Origin: Trebouxia sp. TZW2008
Taxonomy: Eukaryota; Chlorophyta; Trebouxiophyceae; Trebouxiales; Trebouxiaceae
Direction: 5' to 3'
Assembly: GCA_002118135.1 (NCBI GenBank)
Contig: BDIU01000134.1
Coordinates: 89,332-153,331 of the forward strand
DNA length: 64,000 bases
The translations under genes and the position numbers were made by a program. Under the pieces are notes generated by a model. The model worked only from the letters and a program-made list of their open reading frames with translations. It had not been told where the DNA came from and did not search any database. Numbering within the stretch: the stretch's first letter is position 1; each line of letters starts with the position of its first letter. Shown in pieces: positions 1-13,300 of this stretch.

Positions 1-104
1 TGCATGTTGGCTTAGCACCTTCAGTGACGATGCCAGGCCGCAGCATAGGTATCGAATATCATTGCACAACAGCTGTGTCCTGATATGCAATTCTGACTAC
101 ACAC

Positions 105-333
105 CTGCGCGTGCGCTAGCTGACCACTAGCAACTGCTTCTGCTTGTGCCGCCTCCTTGCGCGCCGCGTTCTCCAAGTAAAGAGGGCTCTGCTTGATTTG
201 GTCCCTGCAGAGTCACATACTTGCTAAGCCGCTTCTGCTGCGTGTCGCTGACAAGTCGGTAAGCTGCTTGTTGATCGTACTTTCTGATATTTCGGAACGC
301 TTTTTTGCTCTTGCTTCTCTGGCTTTTAGCCAT
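105..333 (-). CDS. LLPH-like small nucleolar protein, partial (exons 1-2)
   Basis: The start ATG is at 333. Exon 1 is 333-281 and exon 2 is 204-105; they join in phase (donor GTACG, acceptor TGCAG) and exon 2 ends on a GTGTGT donor, so the gene continues past the left edge of the window. The protein begins MAKSQRSKSKKAFRNIRK, followed by a basic and then alanine/glutamate-rich helix. An opening of the form MAKSxRSKxKK, followed by a basic stretch, is typical of the small LLPH/UPF0642 (DUF2423) proteins, which are nucleolar and linked to ribosome biogenesis. If the exon 1 donor is ignored, a 68-codon frame stays open, but its C-terminus is then low-complexity Gly/Ser and less convincing. Family assignment is from the N-terminal motif only. 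Confidence 0.55.
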
Positions 334-1066
334 GGTACTTCAGGCTCAGTCTTGATGTTGTGTCGACCGTGCACCAGCTGGCCGCGACAATGTGAGACTT
401 TGACCTATGCAGCCAGGCTGCAGATGTTCTCGCGAAGCTGTAACCCTTGCTCTTCTTCAGATGCTGCAGGCTCATGAGCATGCTGCTTACAGTGAAATGA
501 AAAACAGTTGCCCTGCATGCACTATGTGCCCAAAGTGATCAGATGCTGCTCAGCAACGCATCAATCACATATGCATATCGCTCTGGAGCTACACTTTGCT
601 TCAGTCCAATGAACTTAGAAAACGATATCGTCAGAGGGAAACTGTTCCAAAAACTATGATCATCCCTCAGCCTGACAAAACTTGAATCAGAATCACAGCA
701 GCGCACGTAACTGATTGCAAGACTACAACTGCATTCACTGAGGGCACAGGTCATAAAGACTGAACTTTGGTAGCAACAGAGGATCAGAAAGAATAGAGGT
801 ACTTGTATACAACTACAGTGAGCACTTTGCCAGAGATGTTTCAGCCAGAAAATGCGATGCAGACCCACAACATGATCTGAATCCCAAATGCATTCAACAG
901 ACAACAGTCCTACCAAGCTACAGACTTACTGGCCAAACTGCAGGTTGAGATTTCGGCAACTGACTTGACAAAATAAACTTGCACTGAAGCAAAACTTATT
1001 GTCACAAAATCCCACTTACTGATGCCACAAAACTTCACAGACCAAAACAGCACTGTGACATCCACA
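334..1066. other. Intergenic stretch between LLPH-like gene and TerC 3' end
   Basis: No coding exon with a recognisable protein or matching splice phases is seen here. The part nearest 334 probably holds the promoter of the LLPH-like gene, and the part nearest 1066 the 3' UTR of the TerC gene, both on the minus strand. Confidence 0.4.
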
Positions 1067-4000
1067 TCATCGTGTGCTTCCTGCCTTGCTTGGCAACAAC
1101 AAGCTGGCTGCAACACCGCCTGCAAGCGTGGTTACCACAACACCCAAGCTTGCTATTGTGGGAACATGGTAACCCCCAAAATCTGCAATCATCTTGACCC
1201 CAATGAAACCCAGCACCAGCGCAACTGCCTTGTCAAGGTATCTGAGCTCGCTCATGATGCTGTTGACAAAGCCGTACAAAGCCCGTAAGCTCAGGATCGC
1301 AAACATGTTGGAGGAATACACAATGAATGGGTCATGGGTGATGCCAAATACCTGCACAAATGACACCAGAGTGTCAATCAGATGCTGTTTGCATCATTAC
1401 AATGTCAACTTCTGCTGTGAGGGCAGGTAAGAATTGCGTGACTTTCTTACATGTTGTCACTTTTTGACTGGTACTGTAAATGCAGGAAAATTGCCTGCAT
1501 GATACAGACTGTACAACCCAACATGGCAAGGGCTATGCAATAATGGAATCCATCAAGCTGCAACACATGATGATTGCATAAAGTCATCAGGTCCACATCC
1601 TTGCTATACAAAGCATGCCTGACTGCTGGCCATAATGTCAGCATGCTTGACAATGTGACCATGCAGTCAGCTGACCTTGACACACAGCCAAGCTTGCACG
1701 GGACTTTGAACCCAAACGCAAAGTACAGCAGCATGGTGAAAGGTGATGATTCATGACCAACCAAGCAAAGTTGTCCAATAGAGAGCTGAGCAAACTTACT
1801 GCAGGTATGCTGTCCACTGCAAAGACTACATCACTGAGCTCCACAACAGCCAACACCAGCAGCAGTGGTGTCGCTACTCGCTTGCCATTCTCTATGGTGA
1901 AGAATGCATCACCTTTGTAATTGTCTGTCACAGGTATCAATCGCCTGCACAGCAAAGCATGTGTCAGCCCACAGCTATACTGTCTTGCCTTTTGAACCAA
2001 CTCTTGCATGCAGATGAGCCGCAAAACAGGACTTAGATGCTTCTCTGCCAGACATTGACAGAACACCCATGTGCTTCCCTCCAGAAATTGATTCTCTCAA
2101 GCACTGAAAGGTCAACGGGCATACAACTGCTAATGACAGCAGATGTTACAAGGTATGCTGCACTAGGCAGACCTGCCATGTATGCTGCACAGAGCAACCT
2201 GACAATGTATGTAGCGCTGGCCACATGCAATTAGCATGCCCTTACATTGCGCTGTGATCGATCATGGTACCCACTTTACAAACAGCATGCAGTCTAGAAG
2301 AACAAGCAGCAGTAGAGCCTGACCTGCACAACTTGACAATGCCATTGTTACTGAGATCCTCGTCCTCTTCTTCGCTGGACTTGCCAGAGGCAAGCAGCTT
2401 GTAAGAGCTGAATATCAAGAGCCCAGCAAACAGCAATAGCACTGGCTTCCAGCTCTCTATGAGCTCGCTTCCCAGCAAGATCATGACAAGCCGCAGCACA
2501 GCTGCTGTGCCAATGCCATAGCTCAGGACCTGTGCATCACAGACATGCAATTTGAGCAACTGCTGGCTGGTCTGCTTTGTGATGTAAGCAGGGCACAGTT
2601 GGCTTGCTCGGCAAGCACTTGATCTGAGTGCATGTGTGCTGTGGGCTGTGGCAAGAGGAAGGGAAACAAAGTACTGATGCAGTTGCGTAACAGCCACTCC
2701 TGGACGCCAAGCAGATCATTTACGAGATGAGACAGAGGAAACAGATACATATTATGCGCAATGTGTATAAGCCATAGTCGTGTTTGGCTGATGCAATGAA
2801 TAAGTAGCATATGAAGGCACGAGCGCATGGTCCTCTGGCAACATGGCACAGGACTGTTCTATGGCATTGAAGTTCACTGACTTCTCTTTGAATGCTTGCT
2901 TTGGTTACTACGAAATCTTTCCCTGCGTTGAATTGTCCTTACTTAGGACAACTGCAGTGATTGCAGAATGCAGGGATTGGTACCCGATGGCAATGTCCTC
3001 AACTTAGGATGCGATGACTTCAAGTGTCCTTACAAAGAGAAGCTACTGTACCTTGTCCTGATCTGCCTTGGGCGCCTTGAAGTATCTGAAGACAAGGATA
3101 AACACAAACAGGTTGTCAACCGACAGACTCTGCTCCAAAAGATAACCAGCGTAGAATTCCTGGGCCTTTGTTGCGCCAAGTACATTCCAAACGCCAGCGC
3201 CGAACAACAGCGCTGCTCCTACAAATGCTGCCACCCATTCACCTTTGGGTTCAGCATCAGATGCACTGGCCTGCAAAACATCACACGCCATGAGGGTAGT
3301 GTCCCAGATTCTTTTATATCCTGGGCAAAAGAGCGTCCGAAGACATCAAGCAATGCCACAATCATTGCATAATAATAGCATTGCAGCAGTCTATCACAAG
3401 GTTGATAGCATCTGTGACTGTTGCTGTTGCTGAAAATGCAGTGTGTGTGCTGTCCCAGATTTGACGGCAAGCCTATGCAAACACATTGTGCAAACAAACA
3501 GGAGGTGGCAAAGTTGCCAATGACAAGAAGCTCAACATACACTTGCCTTTGCAGGTGGTCAACATGGTAGTTTTGTAAATGCACAACTCACCTCCAGTGT
3601 TTGAAGTGCGCTCTCTTCCCTGCTCTGCAGGCCCATCTGTTCAATCTGTGCTCTGAGGTCATCATCTATTTTGAAGTCTACTTCATCGTCAATGCTATCC
3701 AGGGAGCCATGAGAGGCGGTCGAGAAGGTGGCCTGTCGTTTACAGAAATATCATCAGCACAACAGCCTCGGGGCAACAGTGAAGGTGCAAAATGCTGGCA
3801 GACCTGGACTGTCTGAAGCCTCCGCTTGGCTGGGCACCGGAGAGTGGTGGAGCTCGCGCGCTTGAAACCAGCCTGAGGAGTCGTGAGCTTACGTTGAGAC
3901 CAGCTGTGACTGCAGTGGTTGTACGAAATGCTGTGGTGCACACTGCTGTGCATGCTGCGAGCGGAGCCTGCCGAAGGCTCAAGCCTACGCCGAAATGTGG

Positions 4001-4129
4001 ACCGCTTAGCACGCTGCGGACGGCCGCAGGAAGATCGAACGTCTTCGATGACTTTGATTGACCTGTCCGGTGACCTTTGCGTGTGACTTTGGACGAGAGC
4101 CAGATTCCTGGATTCGGCGCTTCGGTCAT
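1067..4129 (-). CDS. TerC-family integral membrane protein, predicted chloroplast/thylakoid
   Basis: Six minus-strand exons join in phase: 4129-3893, 3732-3592, 3270-3052, 2529-2324, 1944-1800 and 1351-1067 (stop TGA at 1069-1067), giving 410 aa. Residues 1-79 are basic, Ser/Thr/Ala-rich and lack acidic clusters, as in a chloroplast transit peptide. Residues 80-126 are an acidic linker. The TerC domain follows, with family hallmarks LEQSLSVDNLFVF, a polar acidic loop (GKSSEEEDEDLSNN), VVELSDVVFAVDSIPAV and FGITHDPFIVYSSNMFAI. The order and spacing match the plant plastid TerC protein, which is required for thylakoid protein insertion; bacterial relatives are associated with tellurite resistance and metal-ion handling. 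Several hydrophobic segments are visible. It is transcribed divergently from the large RING-finger gene, with about 240 bp between the two starts. The start is the first ATG of the transit-peptide frame and lies at the CpG-rich boundary. Confidence 0.9.
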
Positions 4130-4368
4130 ACTAGACGATCATTCGTGCAAGCTGACATTCTGTAGAAACCGCGGTCAAGAGTGCGGCTTGATGACGCCGA
4201 AAGCTAAAACGCTTGTGAGACCACCGTGTTTGACTTCTTCATGTTGAGTGATCTTCGAGTCGTACAGCACAGCGAGTTTTGCTTCTGAAACATGTGTTGG
4301 CTGGCGATCGGTTGTGACTCGATATGAGCGTTTGTGCAGTTTAAGGGGGTGGCTTTTCAAGCTGTCAA
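3820..4368. promoter_or_regulatory. CpG-dense divergent promoter region (TerC / RING gene)
   Basis: This segment covers the first exon of TerC and the gap to the RING gene. CpG is frequent here: positions 4081-4140 contain 5 CpG in 60 bases. Typical intronic stretches such as 8821-8880 contain 1. The two flanking genes start outward from it. Promoter function is inferred from position and composition; no TATA box or factor site is claimed. Confidence 0.5.
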
Positions 4369-7300
4369 ATGCCATGTGAGGCTCCCTCTTTTAGCATGCG
4401 TTTTGTTGCTGTTGCTCAAAGACGCAAGCTCTATTTTGGCGTTTGCTGGTTTTAGCCCTGCCTACTGTCCTGCTGGGCAGAATTCATCTTATTTTCTGCA
4501 TGCAGCTAAAGTTGGCAAGCGTAGTCGCAAAGGGAAAAGCGGGAAGCGCGTGGGATCTTCCAGCCATACTGACAGTGCTCCACAGCCTCCATCCCACAGT
4601 CTTACCGACTATAGCAAATTTGACCGAATTGACACCACAGACTCTGATGAGGACTCTCCAGGCAGTATGTTTGCGCCCCCATCTTTTGAAGAAGCATTTC
4701 CAACTGGGGACTCTTGCACTTGTACCCAGTGCTTGCAAAGAAGGGAAGCAGAAGCGGAAGTTGCAGCAAGAGCTGCAAGTGATTCAGACAGATCACATAG
4801 CAGTAGCAATGCTGCGCAGCATGCACAGCATGCACACAGTCAGCCACCTGGTGGTTTCAATTTCAGCAAGGCACTGGGCAATGCTGGCAAGGCCAGAGGT
4901 GCTGAAGGCAAATCAAGCTCAAAGCACGACTACGACCCACCAGTTTTTACAATAGAGGGATCAGGGGGTGACCATGCATCCTGGATGGCTGCAATTGATC
5001 AGGCTGCATCAAGCGCAGGGTTCCTACGCAATAGCACGCAAATCATACCAGACCCAAATGCTGTACCTGGTCCAAAGCAAAGCAATATTGATACCCCTGT
5101 TGTTTGGGACAAACAAATTTACAGGTCATTTATTCAACAGTACCTGAATGATTGTGACTACCCGCCCATGGTTGTGTGCAATGTGTTAGAGCGCTTTGAA
5201 GGCAGTACCCAGTCAGGCGAGCCACCAGAGTTGGCTGTGGCTCGCATTTTTGAGGAGTTAAGCATTCCTGTAGACCCCACCAGGCTTGATGTTGAGTCTG
5301 TTCAAGGATCGTTAAAAGCGTCCAAGGGCAAAGAAGAAAACTCGAAGGCTTCAAAGAAGAAGCAGGGAAGCCCAAATAGCAGACAGCGGCAGTCGCATCC
5401 AGAGTCCAAGCCGCCACCTGGCATGGCGGCTGACCCTGAGGCTTTTAAGGCAGCCCTAGCCAAACATGGATTTGACACTGTAAGTATGCGGCCTGCCACG
5501 GACGCAGATCGAGCGTACATGGCGTCAGCTATGCGGCAGAATGGTCCTGCCAGCAAAAGACATCATGGTGTTCATAGTGGAGGCGCACTTTCCTCTGATG
5601 ACGATTACAGTAGTGATGATGATCTGGATGAACTGCCAGAGTGTAAGCTTTCTATGCAAACTGGGTCTTGTCGCCAGACTGTTTGCCTTGAGCCAAACCC
5701 ACTGCACAGCTGTTTTGAGTCAAGCTCATTTTGCCAGGCACGTCTCAGCATGTGCCACTAGCTTGATGTTTGCGCTAGTGCGTGTAGACATGCAAGATCT
5801 GCAAAGCAATGCACTCGTGTTTGCCGTACAGGCTGTTGCTTTGCAGTGTCATGTGCACTTAGCAGCTGTCCTGTCTGGTGTTGGTTGATGCCATGGAATC
5901 TTAGTCAAATTGCAGTTGCTAACAGTCCTGTGCTGTTTCAATCACTGACGCTGAACCCAAGTGTTTGTGCCTTGCAGTGGTAGATATGAAGCAGTACCCT
6001 GTTGAGTTTAAGTCGCCTGGCAATGTCTTTCGGCCGCCTGTTTCAGCAGCATCAAAAAAGGCAAGCAGCAAGTCAACCGCAGCAAAGCCACCTGCGGCAA
6101 AACCACCTGCGGCAAAACCACCAGCAGCAAAACCCCCTGCGGCAAAACCACCAGCAGCTCAGGCGTCAGTTGCAGCTGCCAAACCCAGCACAAAGGCACC
6201 ATCCAATGGAAAGCCAGCAGGTACAGCTGCAAGACAGACAGCAGCAAAGTCCACGCCTCAGCGTGTTGACACCATCTCAGATGATGATGAAGATGACATG
6301 CCTGACTTGGCAGATGCCAGCGACAGTGACAGCGACAATGATGACATGCCAGGCGCTGTTGACAGCGACAATGAGATGCCTGTCCTTGTCACCAGTGATG
6401 ATTCTGATGGGTCAGATGATGATACCCACACGCATCGGCCTCCACCTGATAGGCCAGCAGCCAAGCCTGCAGCCAATCAGGCAGCTCAGCCTGCTGCCAA
6501 GCCAGCAGCTAAGCTGGCAGCTGATCCAGCAGTTGAGCCTGCGGTAGCCAGCAATATCAAGCAAAGCAAGCAGGAAGCAGGGCGGGTCCAAGCTGAGCCG
6601 ATAGTACTCCAGTTCAATGCAGACGGTACCCCAAAGCCTTGCAAGTCTGATGCAAAGGGCAATGCAGAGGCTTCAGCCAGTGCTGCGAAGGGCAAGCAGG
6701 TGCCTTCTGAGCTTGCTGCAAAAGGCACAGCAGCCCCTGCCCCTGCCAGTCAACAAGGGGAGCCCATGTTCAGACCAGTCAGCAGGGGGCCCCTTGCTCA
6801 GTACAGCACCCTGTTATCCTCTCATACGCCGTCTCATGATGTAGATCCAGACAGGTCGCCCTCCAGCAGCAGCACTTCTGCACGGGATGCTGCAGCAACT
6901 GGCACTAGCTTCAGCTTTGACAAGCCCAGCAGTGGCAAGACGGCAGCTAAGCAGCCTGCCCCTCCTTCTTCAGCACAGCCTGTTGATGAGAAGGTGAGTG
7001 TGTGCTTGCCCAGATCAACTGCAGAGATGTTGCATGCATGTAAGAAGACAAAGTCTCAGCTCCTCAGCGAGCAAGGCTGCGCAGCAGATAGTTTGACCAA
7101 CACTTTCTGAACAGGCGTTACACACTCTTTGCAAGCATCACTGATAGCTTTGTTGCTTGCTGCGCGAAATTTGCAGCTGATACGGGGCTTGCTAGAGCAG
7201 CTGAGTCTCTGTATAGTTGATGATACCCCATTGTCAAGCTCAAAGCCGTTGTACACTGCACACACTTGCCATGGAAATGCACCCACTGTGCAAACATCTT

Positions 7301-10300
7301 CTCCATTGATGTTGTTTCGCTTGCAATGTCACAGGGCAAATGGGTATCATGCTGTATGCCAGTGCCTGCGTTTCCACCGGGCATACCGTTCATGAAAGGA
7401 CTCACGGTCAGGGATATCGAGTATATGCGTGCGCCCTGTCATTGCCTCCACAGAGCATGCTGTGCATGCCAGTATCCACAGTCAAGACGTCATGGATTAT
7501 CTTGTTGTCTTTGCAGGGCACCCACGCAGGGTTCGTGAAGGAGCCCACAACAGGAGTGGTAGAAGACATTGTGTGCACCACGGGGCTTTGCTACGCTTGC
7601 GCCATTGCTGTTCATGACATACATTGCAAACTTGGTTTGTGTTCCCACAGGGCGCGCACTCAGGGTTCATGAAGGAGCCCACAGCCGGGGAAATAGAAGA
7701 CATTGTGCGCACCAAGGGCTTGCGCTCTGCATGGGCCATTGCTGAGGAGGCCAAGCGGCAACAGATGAAGGGCAGGGAGGCATCAGCCTTCACGATACGT
7801 CACGAGGATGAGACACCACAGCAGCGGGCTGCCAAGCAAAGGGCGGCAGATGCAGCCATGCAGAAGCTGCTGGGTACGTCACCCTGCCATATAAGACAGA
7901 ATTGCAGAATGTTTATCTCTTAGCGTCACTAGAGAGAAGCCAAGTAATGGATCAGGCTTCCTTGAAAATCTACTTCGCCATACACTTGCTGTGGCAGTTT
8001 AAGATCAACAAGCCAACTGCGATCTTAACACAGCAGCCACAATAGGTAATCAGTCATCCATTGTCATGCAGTGACAGCTGCAGCAGAGTGATGCTTGGTA
8101 GCACAAGTTGTACAACTTACCGATGCATTGATGCAGAAGCTGCTGCTTGCATTTGTCATTGGTCGCAAGCTGTTGGTTCCATCTGGTCATGACAAAATCC
8201 CCAGTCCTGGTGAAGCGCCGCTAGTCTTCACCAAAGTTGCAGCTGCTTGGCTCACGCTTGGAAAGATTCTGCATGTGTGTGATTTCTTGGCTGTACAGAC
8301 ATGCACGCATGACTGTGTGGCCAAAGAACGTGACAGACAGGCAGAACGTCAAGCCTCACGCCAACAGCTGACATTGGTGCCACGCTACGCCACAGCAGGA
8401 TGCTGGTCCATTTGAGCAAAGCTCCCTTGTCAGGCAGCATGTATCTATAGCACGATAACCCAACTCTTGTGGAATACAATACATCTGCGCGTCAAGTCGT
8501 CAAAGTCTGTTGACAGTTGCGACTTGTTAAGCCGCAGTGTCAAATGATTTGCTCAAGCTTGCATGTTTGGACATGAATGGTGTAGTCAAAGCAAAGCTTG
8601 GAGGAATGTGTTCCTTACTCAAACTGTCAAACCTCACAGCGTTGTCACTTGCTCCCAGGCACTGGCCTTTCATGCAGATTGTCAGCGTACTTGAGACCAG
8701 GATGTCAGCAAGTGCAATGCCTGTTCTGTGTTCATTTGTCCTGCCGAGCCTTGCACTCGACCAGGCATTGACTAGCTACCAGCCGAGGACAGGGTGCACA
8801 CAGACAGCCACATAAGCCGTACTGTTTAGCTGTATCAAGCCTTGCACTGCTTCTGTTGCAGCGCTGCATGCTTGGGTGAGCTAAACTGCATCACTTGTGT
8901 GGCTGTTGCATGCGCCCTGTTATCCTGAATAGGCCTGTTGCATCTGCTACACAACTATACTATGCATGTGCTTTTCGGTTGTGTGTCTTGTACCTGTGTC
9001 TTTTGCTGCTGTCTTGAGAGAACAAGCATGCACAAGCATGCAGCAGGGGATGCTAGTCAAGACACGCTGCGTCAATGCGCATGCATGCTGACGCCTTGTG
9101 TGCAGGGCAGCTGTTTGCTGTTGCACGTGGCACTGTGACCTTATTAGAATTTCACACAGCACAAGTGCCCATGCCACGGGCAGTGCTTGACTTCCTGGCG
9201 CGTGGGTGGCTGGAGCCCATTGCGTTCTGCACCCCTTGAGGGTATGGGGTAGTATCTTTTGGGGTGAGGGGTAGCACCTTGAATCCCTTACGCTGATGCT
9301 GAGGTCGTTATGGGTGTGGTGCAGAGGAAGAAGAGCAGGAGAAAGCAGAGGCTGCTGCCAGGGCTGAAAAGGCAAAGAAGGAGAAGCAGAAGAGCAAGAA
9401 AGCCAAGCAAAAGGTGAAGAATTCATTTTATTCTGTGTTTGGAACAAACTGGTTTGTTTCAAATTGCTACAACTCCACAGACATGCCTTGCCTTTGGCAT
9501 GTGCCTATGTCTTTTAATATCCTCTTGCCCAACATGTACAAGGAGGTCAAGCAAAAGGTGCCAATTTAGGGCATGGGGCGCTCTGAATACAGGTCAACAT
9601 ATGTATCTGACTCAGCTTTCCTGTAACTTGCAGAAATATTGCACATGCCACTCAGCTTTGTAACCAGGACGCCGTCCTATTTGGTGTAGAACCATTCTCA
9701 TATGTTGTTTCGACAATATGCACACACAGTCAGGGTGTCCTTTCAAAGTGCTTGCTTGGGTCGACTGAGCATGCTGCTTGTCATGGGCAGGTAGTTGTTG
9801 TGAGTGCTGAGATGTGTTGTCAGCCGCAACAGCTGTTCTTGTTGCCATGAGTTGGTATCAGACATTTGTGAGAGCTTGCTTGTTCAAAGCGGTGACGTTG
9901 CCTGGTCGGCGCAGGCAAAGAAGAAGGCTCAGCAGGATAAGGATGCCAAGCGTTCAGGCAGCAAAGGTGTGCAGAACCCAGGCCCCGCCCGCCCCACCCT
10001 CAACCCCCCACCTGAGTCAAGCGTCAGTGACAGTGAGGAAGAAGAAGAGCCATTCTCACTCCATGACAGCAGATTTGGCTCCTTGCTGGCTGACACCACT
10101 GCACCAGTTGAGTCAGTGGAGTCAGATCATCTGCAGCAGGACTTGGGCTCAGACCAACACCCCAAAAAGGCCGGTAACCCCCACTTCAAAGAGGGGGTCC
10201 ATGCCAGACCCATGCCCCAAGGAGTCACAAGAAGAATATACGTTGATGCTGCTCCGTCCAGTGTTGCTGATTCTGAGCATGACTCAAATGAAGGTAAAGA

Positions 10301-13300
10301 GACTTGCCTATACAGCTTCATGGTGCAAATGTATGCTCTAACAGCACTGCCTGGCGGGCATGCTGTTCGACAGCTTAAGCGCCTTCAATTAGGAGGCGTA
10401 GTTTGTGCCCAAATTGTTTCAGCTTTTACGCTTTCAAGCAAGCCTTTTGCCAGGATCTGTTGGCAAAACTGCCCTGCGTGCACATCTTGTCAATCAGATT
10501 TGAGCAATCTGCTTGTTGCCAGCGCTGATTGTGCTGTTGCACTTCTAGATGGCTCGCGTTTCCCCGTGCGTTCTGTCCAACATCCGTGATGCAGCTGCAT
10601 GCGTCAGTACCACGCATCTGTGCAACAGCCTTAATTGCTTTGCTTGCTTGCAACCCATTGACAGTCCATCCTAGGTGCACCACATCTGATGAGTCAGCTT
10701 GACTTGTAGCCTTGGGTTGAAAAGCTTCGCTGAGACAGTGTGTTTATGGGTTGTTCTGCACTAGTGCAGACAGCCTGATGAGACAGCTGTGAGTATGCAT
10801 GTTGGACCATGTCTGATTTGCAAGCGTGCACTTAGCCTGATGCAGCAGCTGTGTCTTTGACTGATTGATGATGTGTCTCCTGCGATGGTGCAGACAGCCT
10901 TATGAGACAGCTGTGAGTATGCATGTTTGACCATGTGTGATTTGCAATCATGCACATAGCCTGATCCAGCAGCTTTTTCTGAGACTGTTTGACGAAGTGT
11001 CTTCTGGGATGGTGCAGATAGCTTGATGAGACAGCTGGGCGGGGCTTACAAGCATCTGCCTAAGATGGGTGGTGCTGGTCCATCTTCTGAGAAGAGCTAC
11101 AGCTCACAGGTACACCTCTGCTCTGCGTGCATGCGCAATTCTGTCTTGCCAGGATTTGGGTCGCATGCATGTTTGGTATTTGCTGTGTGCTGAGCAAGAC
11201 AAGTGACGCTGGTCCGTCTTCTAAGAAGAGCTACAGCTCACAGGTACATGCGGAACTTTCTCTTGCCAGGTTTTGTGTCGCATGCATTTGGTGAGTCCTC
11301 TCACGCCCAGCTGTGCATGTAAGTCCTGCTTCTTTCAGCAAGCTACTGTCAGCAAACTGATTAGCTATTCATGTCCAAGGTGACATTGCTTGGCAAATCA
11401 TGTCTGAGCTGATATTGGGTATTCTCTGTTGCCAAACTGGCTTGTGGCTTGTACAGGATACCCAGGGTTCATCACAGCAGGCAGGCGCTGTTCCTGTTCT
11501 GAAGCCTGGCCAGTCAACACTGCAGTGGTCTCAAGCCAGGCCTCAGGTGACTTTGGCCTGCGCCAATGCATGATGGCAACACTGCATAGTCATCAGTCAT
11601 TGCCATGAACACTTCTCATATGAAGCATTAGCTGACATGCCTGGGTACTTGCAGCAAGGTGACTGGTTTGTGTTGTCAAATGCTAAGTCTGGATTCCATC
11701 AGCCACCAGTCATTGATGTCTTCTGTGATTGTGAACTTTGCAAAGTCGGCACATTGGATGGTAACAGCGTGCTGCTGGCATGTCTGTATGATGTTATTAC
11801 CGCAGCTGTGTATGCCAACCTAATTTGCGGCTGTATTGGAGCAGCTCATCAAGATTGTCATGACTTGTTCCAGGCACAGCAACCAGCCTCGAGCCTTCCA
11901 AATGGACAGTTGCAGCAGCAGCATCAGCAGCAGGCACAATATGGTGTACGATCTGGGCTGCTGCCAGGAGGCCCCCTACCCACCCCTGCAGGGGTTGCCC
12001 TACCCTTACCTGGCGCAGGATCAGTGGCACAGAATGGATCTGGCTCTGGGCAACCTCCCTTGGGGTCAAACGCACAGGCGACAGACCCTCATCTTGCTGA
12101 GGTTTGTACTTAATCCCTCACTTAGCTTGTCAGAGGCAGCTAAGTGGCAGTTTGCCTCTTCTGAAGCTTCCGAGCGGATGCTCAAGCATACAGAAGATCC
12201 TCATCTTCCTCATTTTTGTGGATGATGTTTCATTATTGCTGATGGCAAACATGTTGACGGCAGCTGAGCTGAATTTCTTTAGCTGCTGAGCACATGTGTA
12301 GGCGAGCACATGTCACTGAATGCACACGAGCTAGAACTGCTCAGGGATGAGGACCACGCACCAAATGGCGACATCATTTGTTGACATTGCATGGACCCAT
12401 TGCACCTTTGATATTCACACTGCAGCATGCAAGAGTCCAGCCGAGTGAGAAGGCTGAAGGTGTCAACCCTGTGTGTGTCTGTGCAGGTGTTGGAGGCTTG
12501 CATGCAGGTGGTACAGGAGATGGATGCGGCAAAGGCTGTGGGAGAGAAGGGCCGCCTATTTCAGGCTATCAAGGCAGGGGTGGCCTGGCTCTCCTCAAAT
12601 GCGTCCAATCCTGATGTTTCTGACAGCTCCAGACAGGTAGGCTCCCCTCAGAGCCTGCCGCAAGGTGTCTTCAATCATCTTCTTCATCATTTTGTTCTGT
12701 ATTTCTTGGTTCTGTTGCTTTGCAAGCAAGTCAATTCTGATAGCGCTAAGCAGGCCATCAAGGCAAACGCTTTGGCTCTCAAAATGCTTCTGAACCTGAG
12801 TTTTTGACAGCTCCAGTTTCTGCGTGCTGCATGGTGGCTCGGATCTGTCATTCACTATTTATCTAGATTGGCCTTGGAATGCCATCCTACATGTCCAACT
12901 GCCTGTTCAGACCTTCTTCGTGACTTGTTTGAATTGTGCCTGCCCACACTCATGTCATATGTGTTGTGCGCATGGCCGTCTTTTGGCATTAGGATCAAAA
13001 GGCAGCGTTGTGTAACATGTTGTGCATTGCAAGCATTCTGGAGCCTCTCAAGCTGCTAGTTGTAGCAACACCAGTACCAAATGCTCAGAAACAGCACTCT
13101 CAGCTAGTCGGAGCCTGGGAATGCACAAGACAGCCCAAGTCAAAAACTACTGTGCTTCCTCACCTTTGACTAGCTGACGACGATAGTGCGTTTGGTGCTG
13201 GGGTTCCTACTTTGTCCTCATCTTGAAGTACATTTGGCAGGCAAGAAGCTGACATGTACTGTAATCATTGTCTCTCATTCTTTCAATGTAAGCCTGTATA

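Noticed and set aside
4334..4505. Hydrophobic N-terminal stretch upstream of the RING gene's first large exon that looks like a signal peptide
   Set aside because: The frame opens at GTG with no ATG, and a TGCAG acceptor at 4505 followed by an in-phase exon explains the region better as intron.
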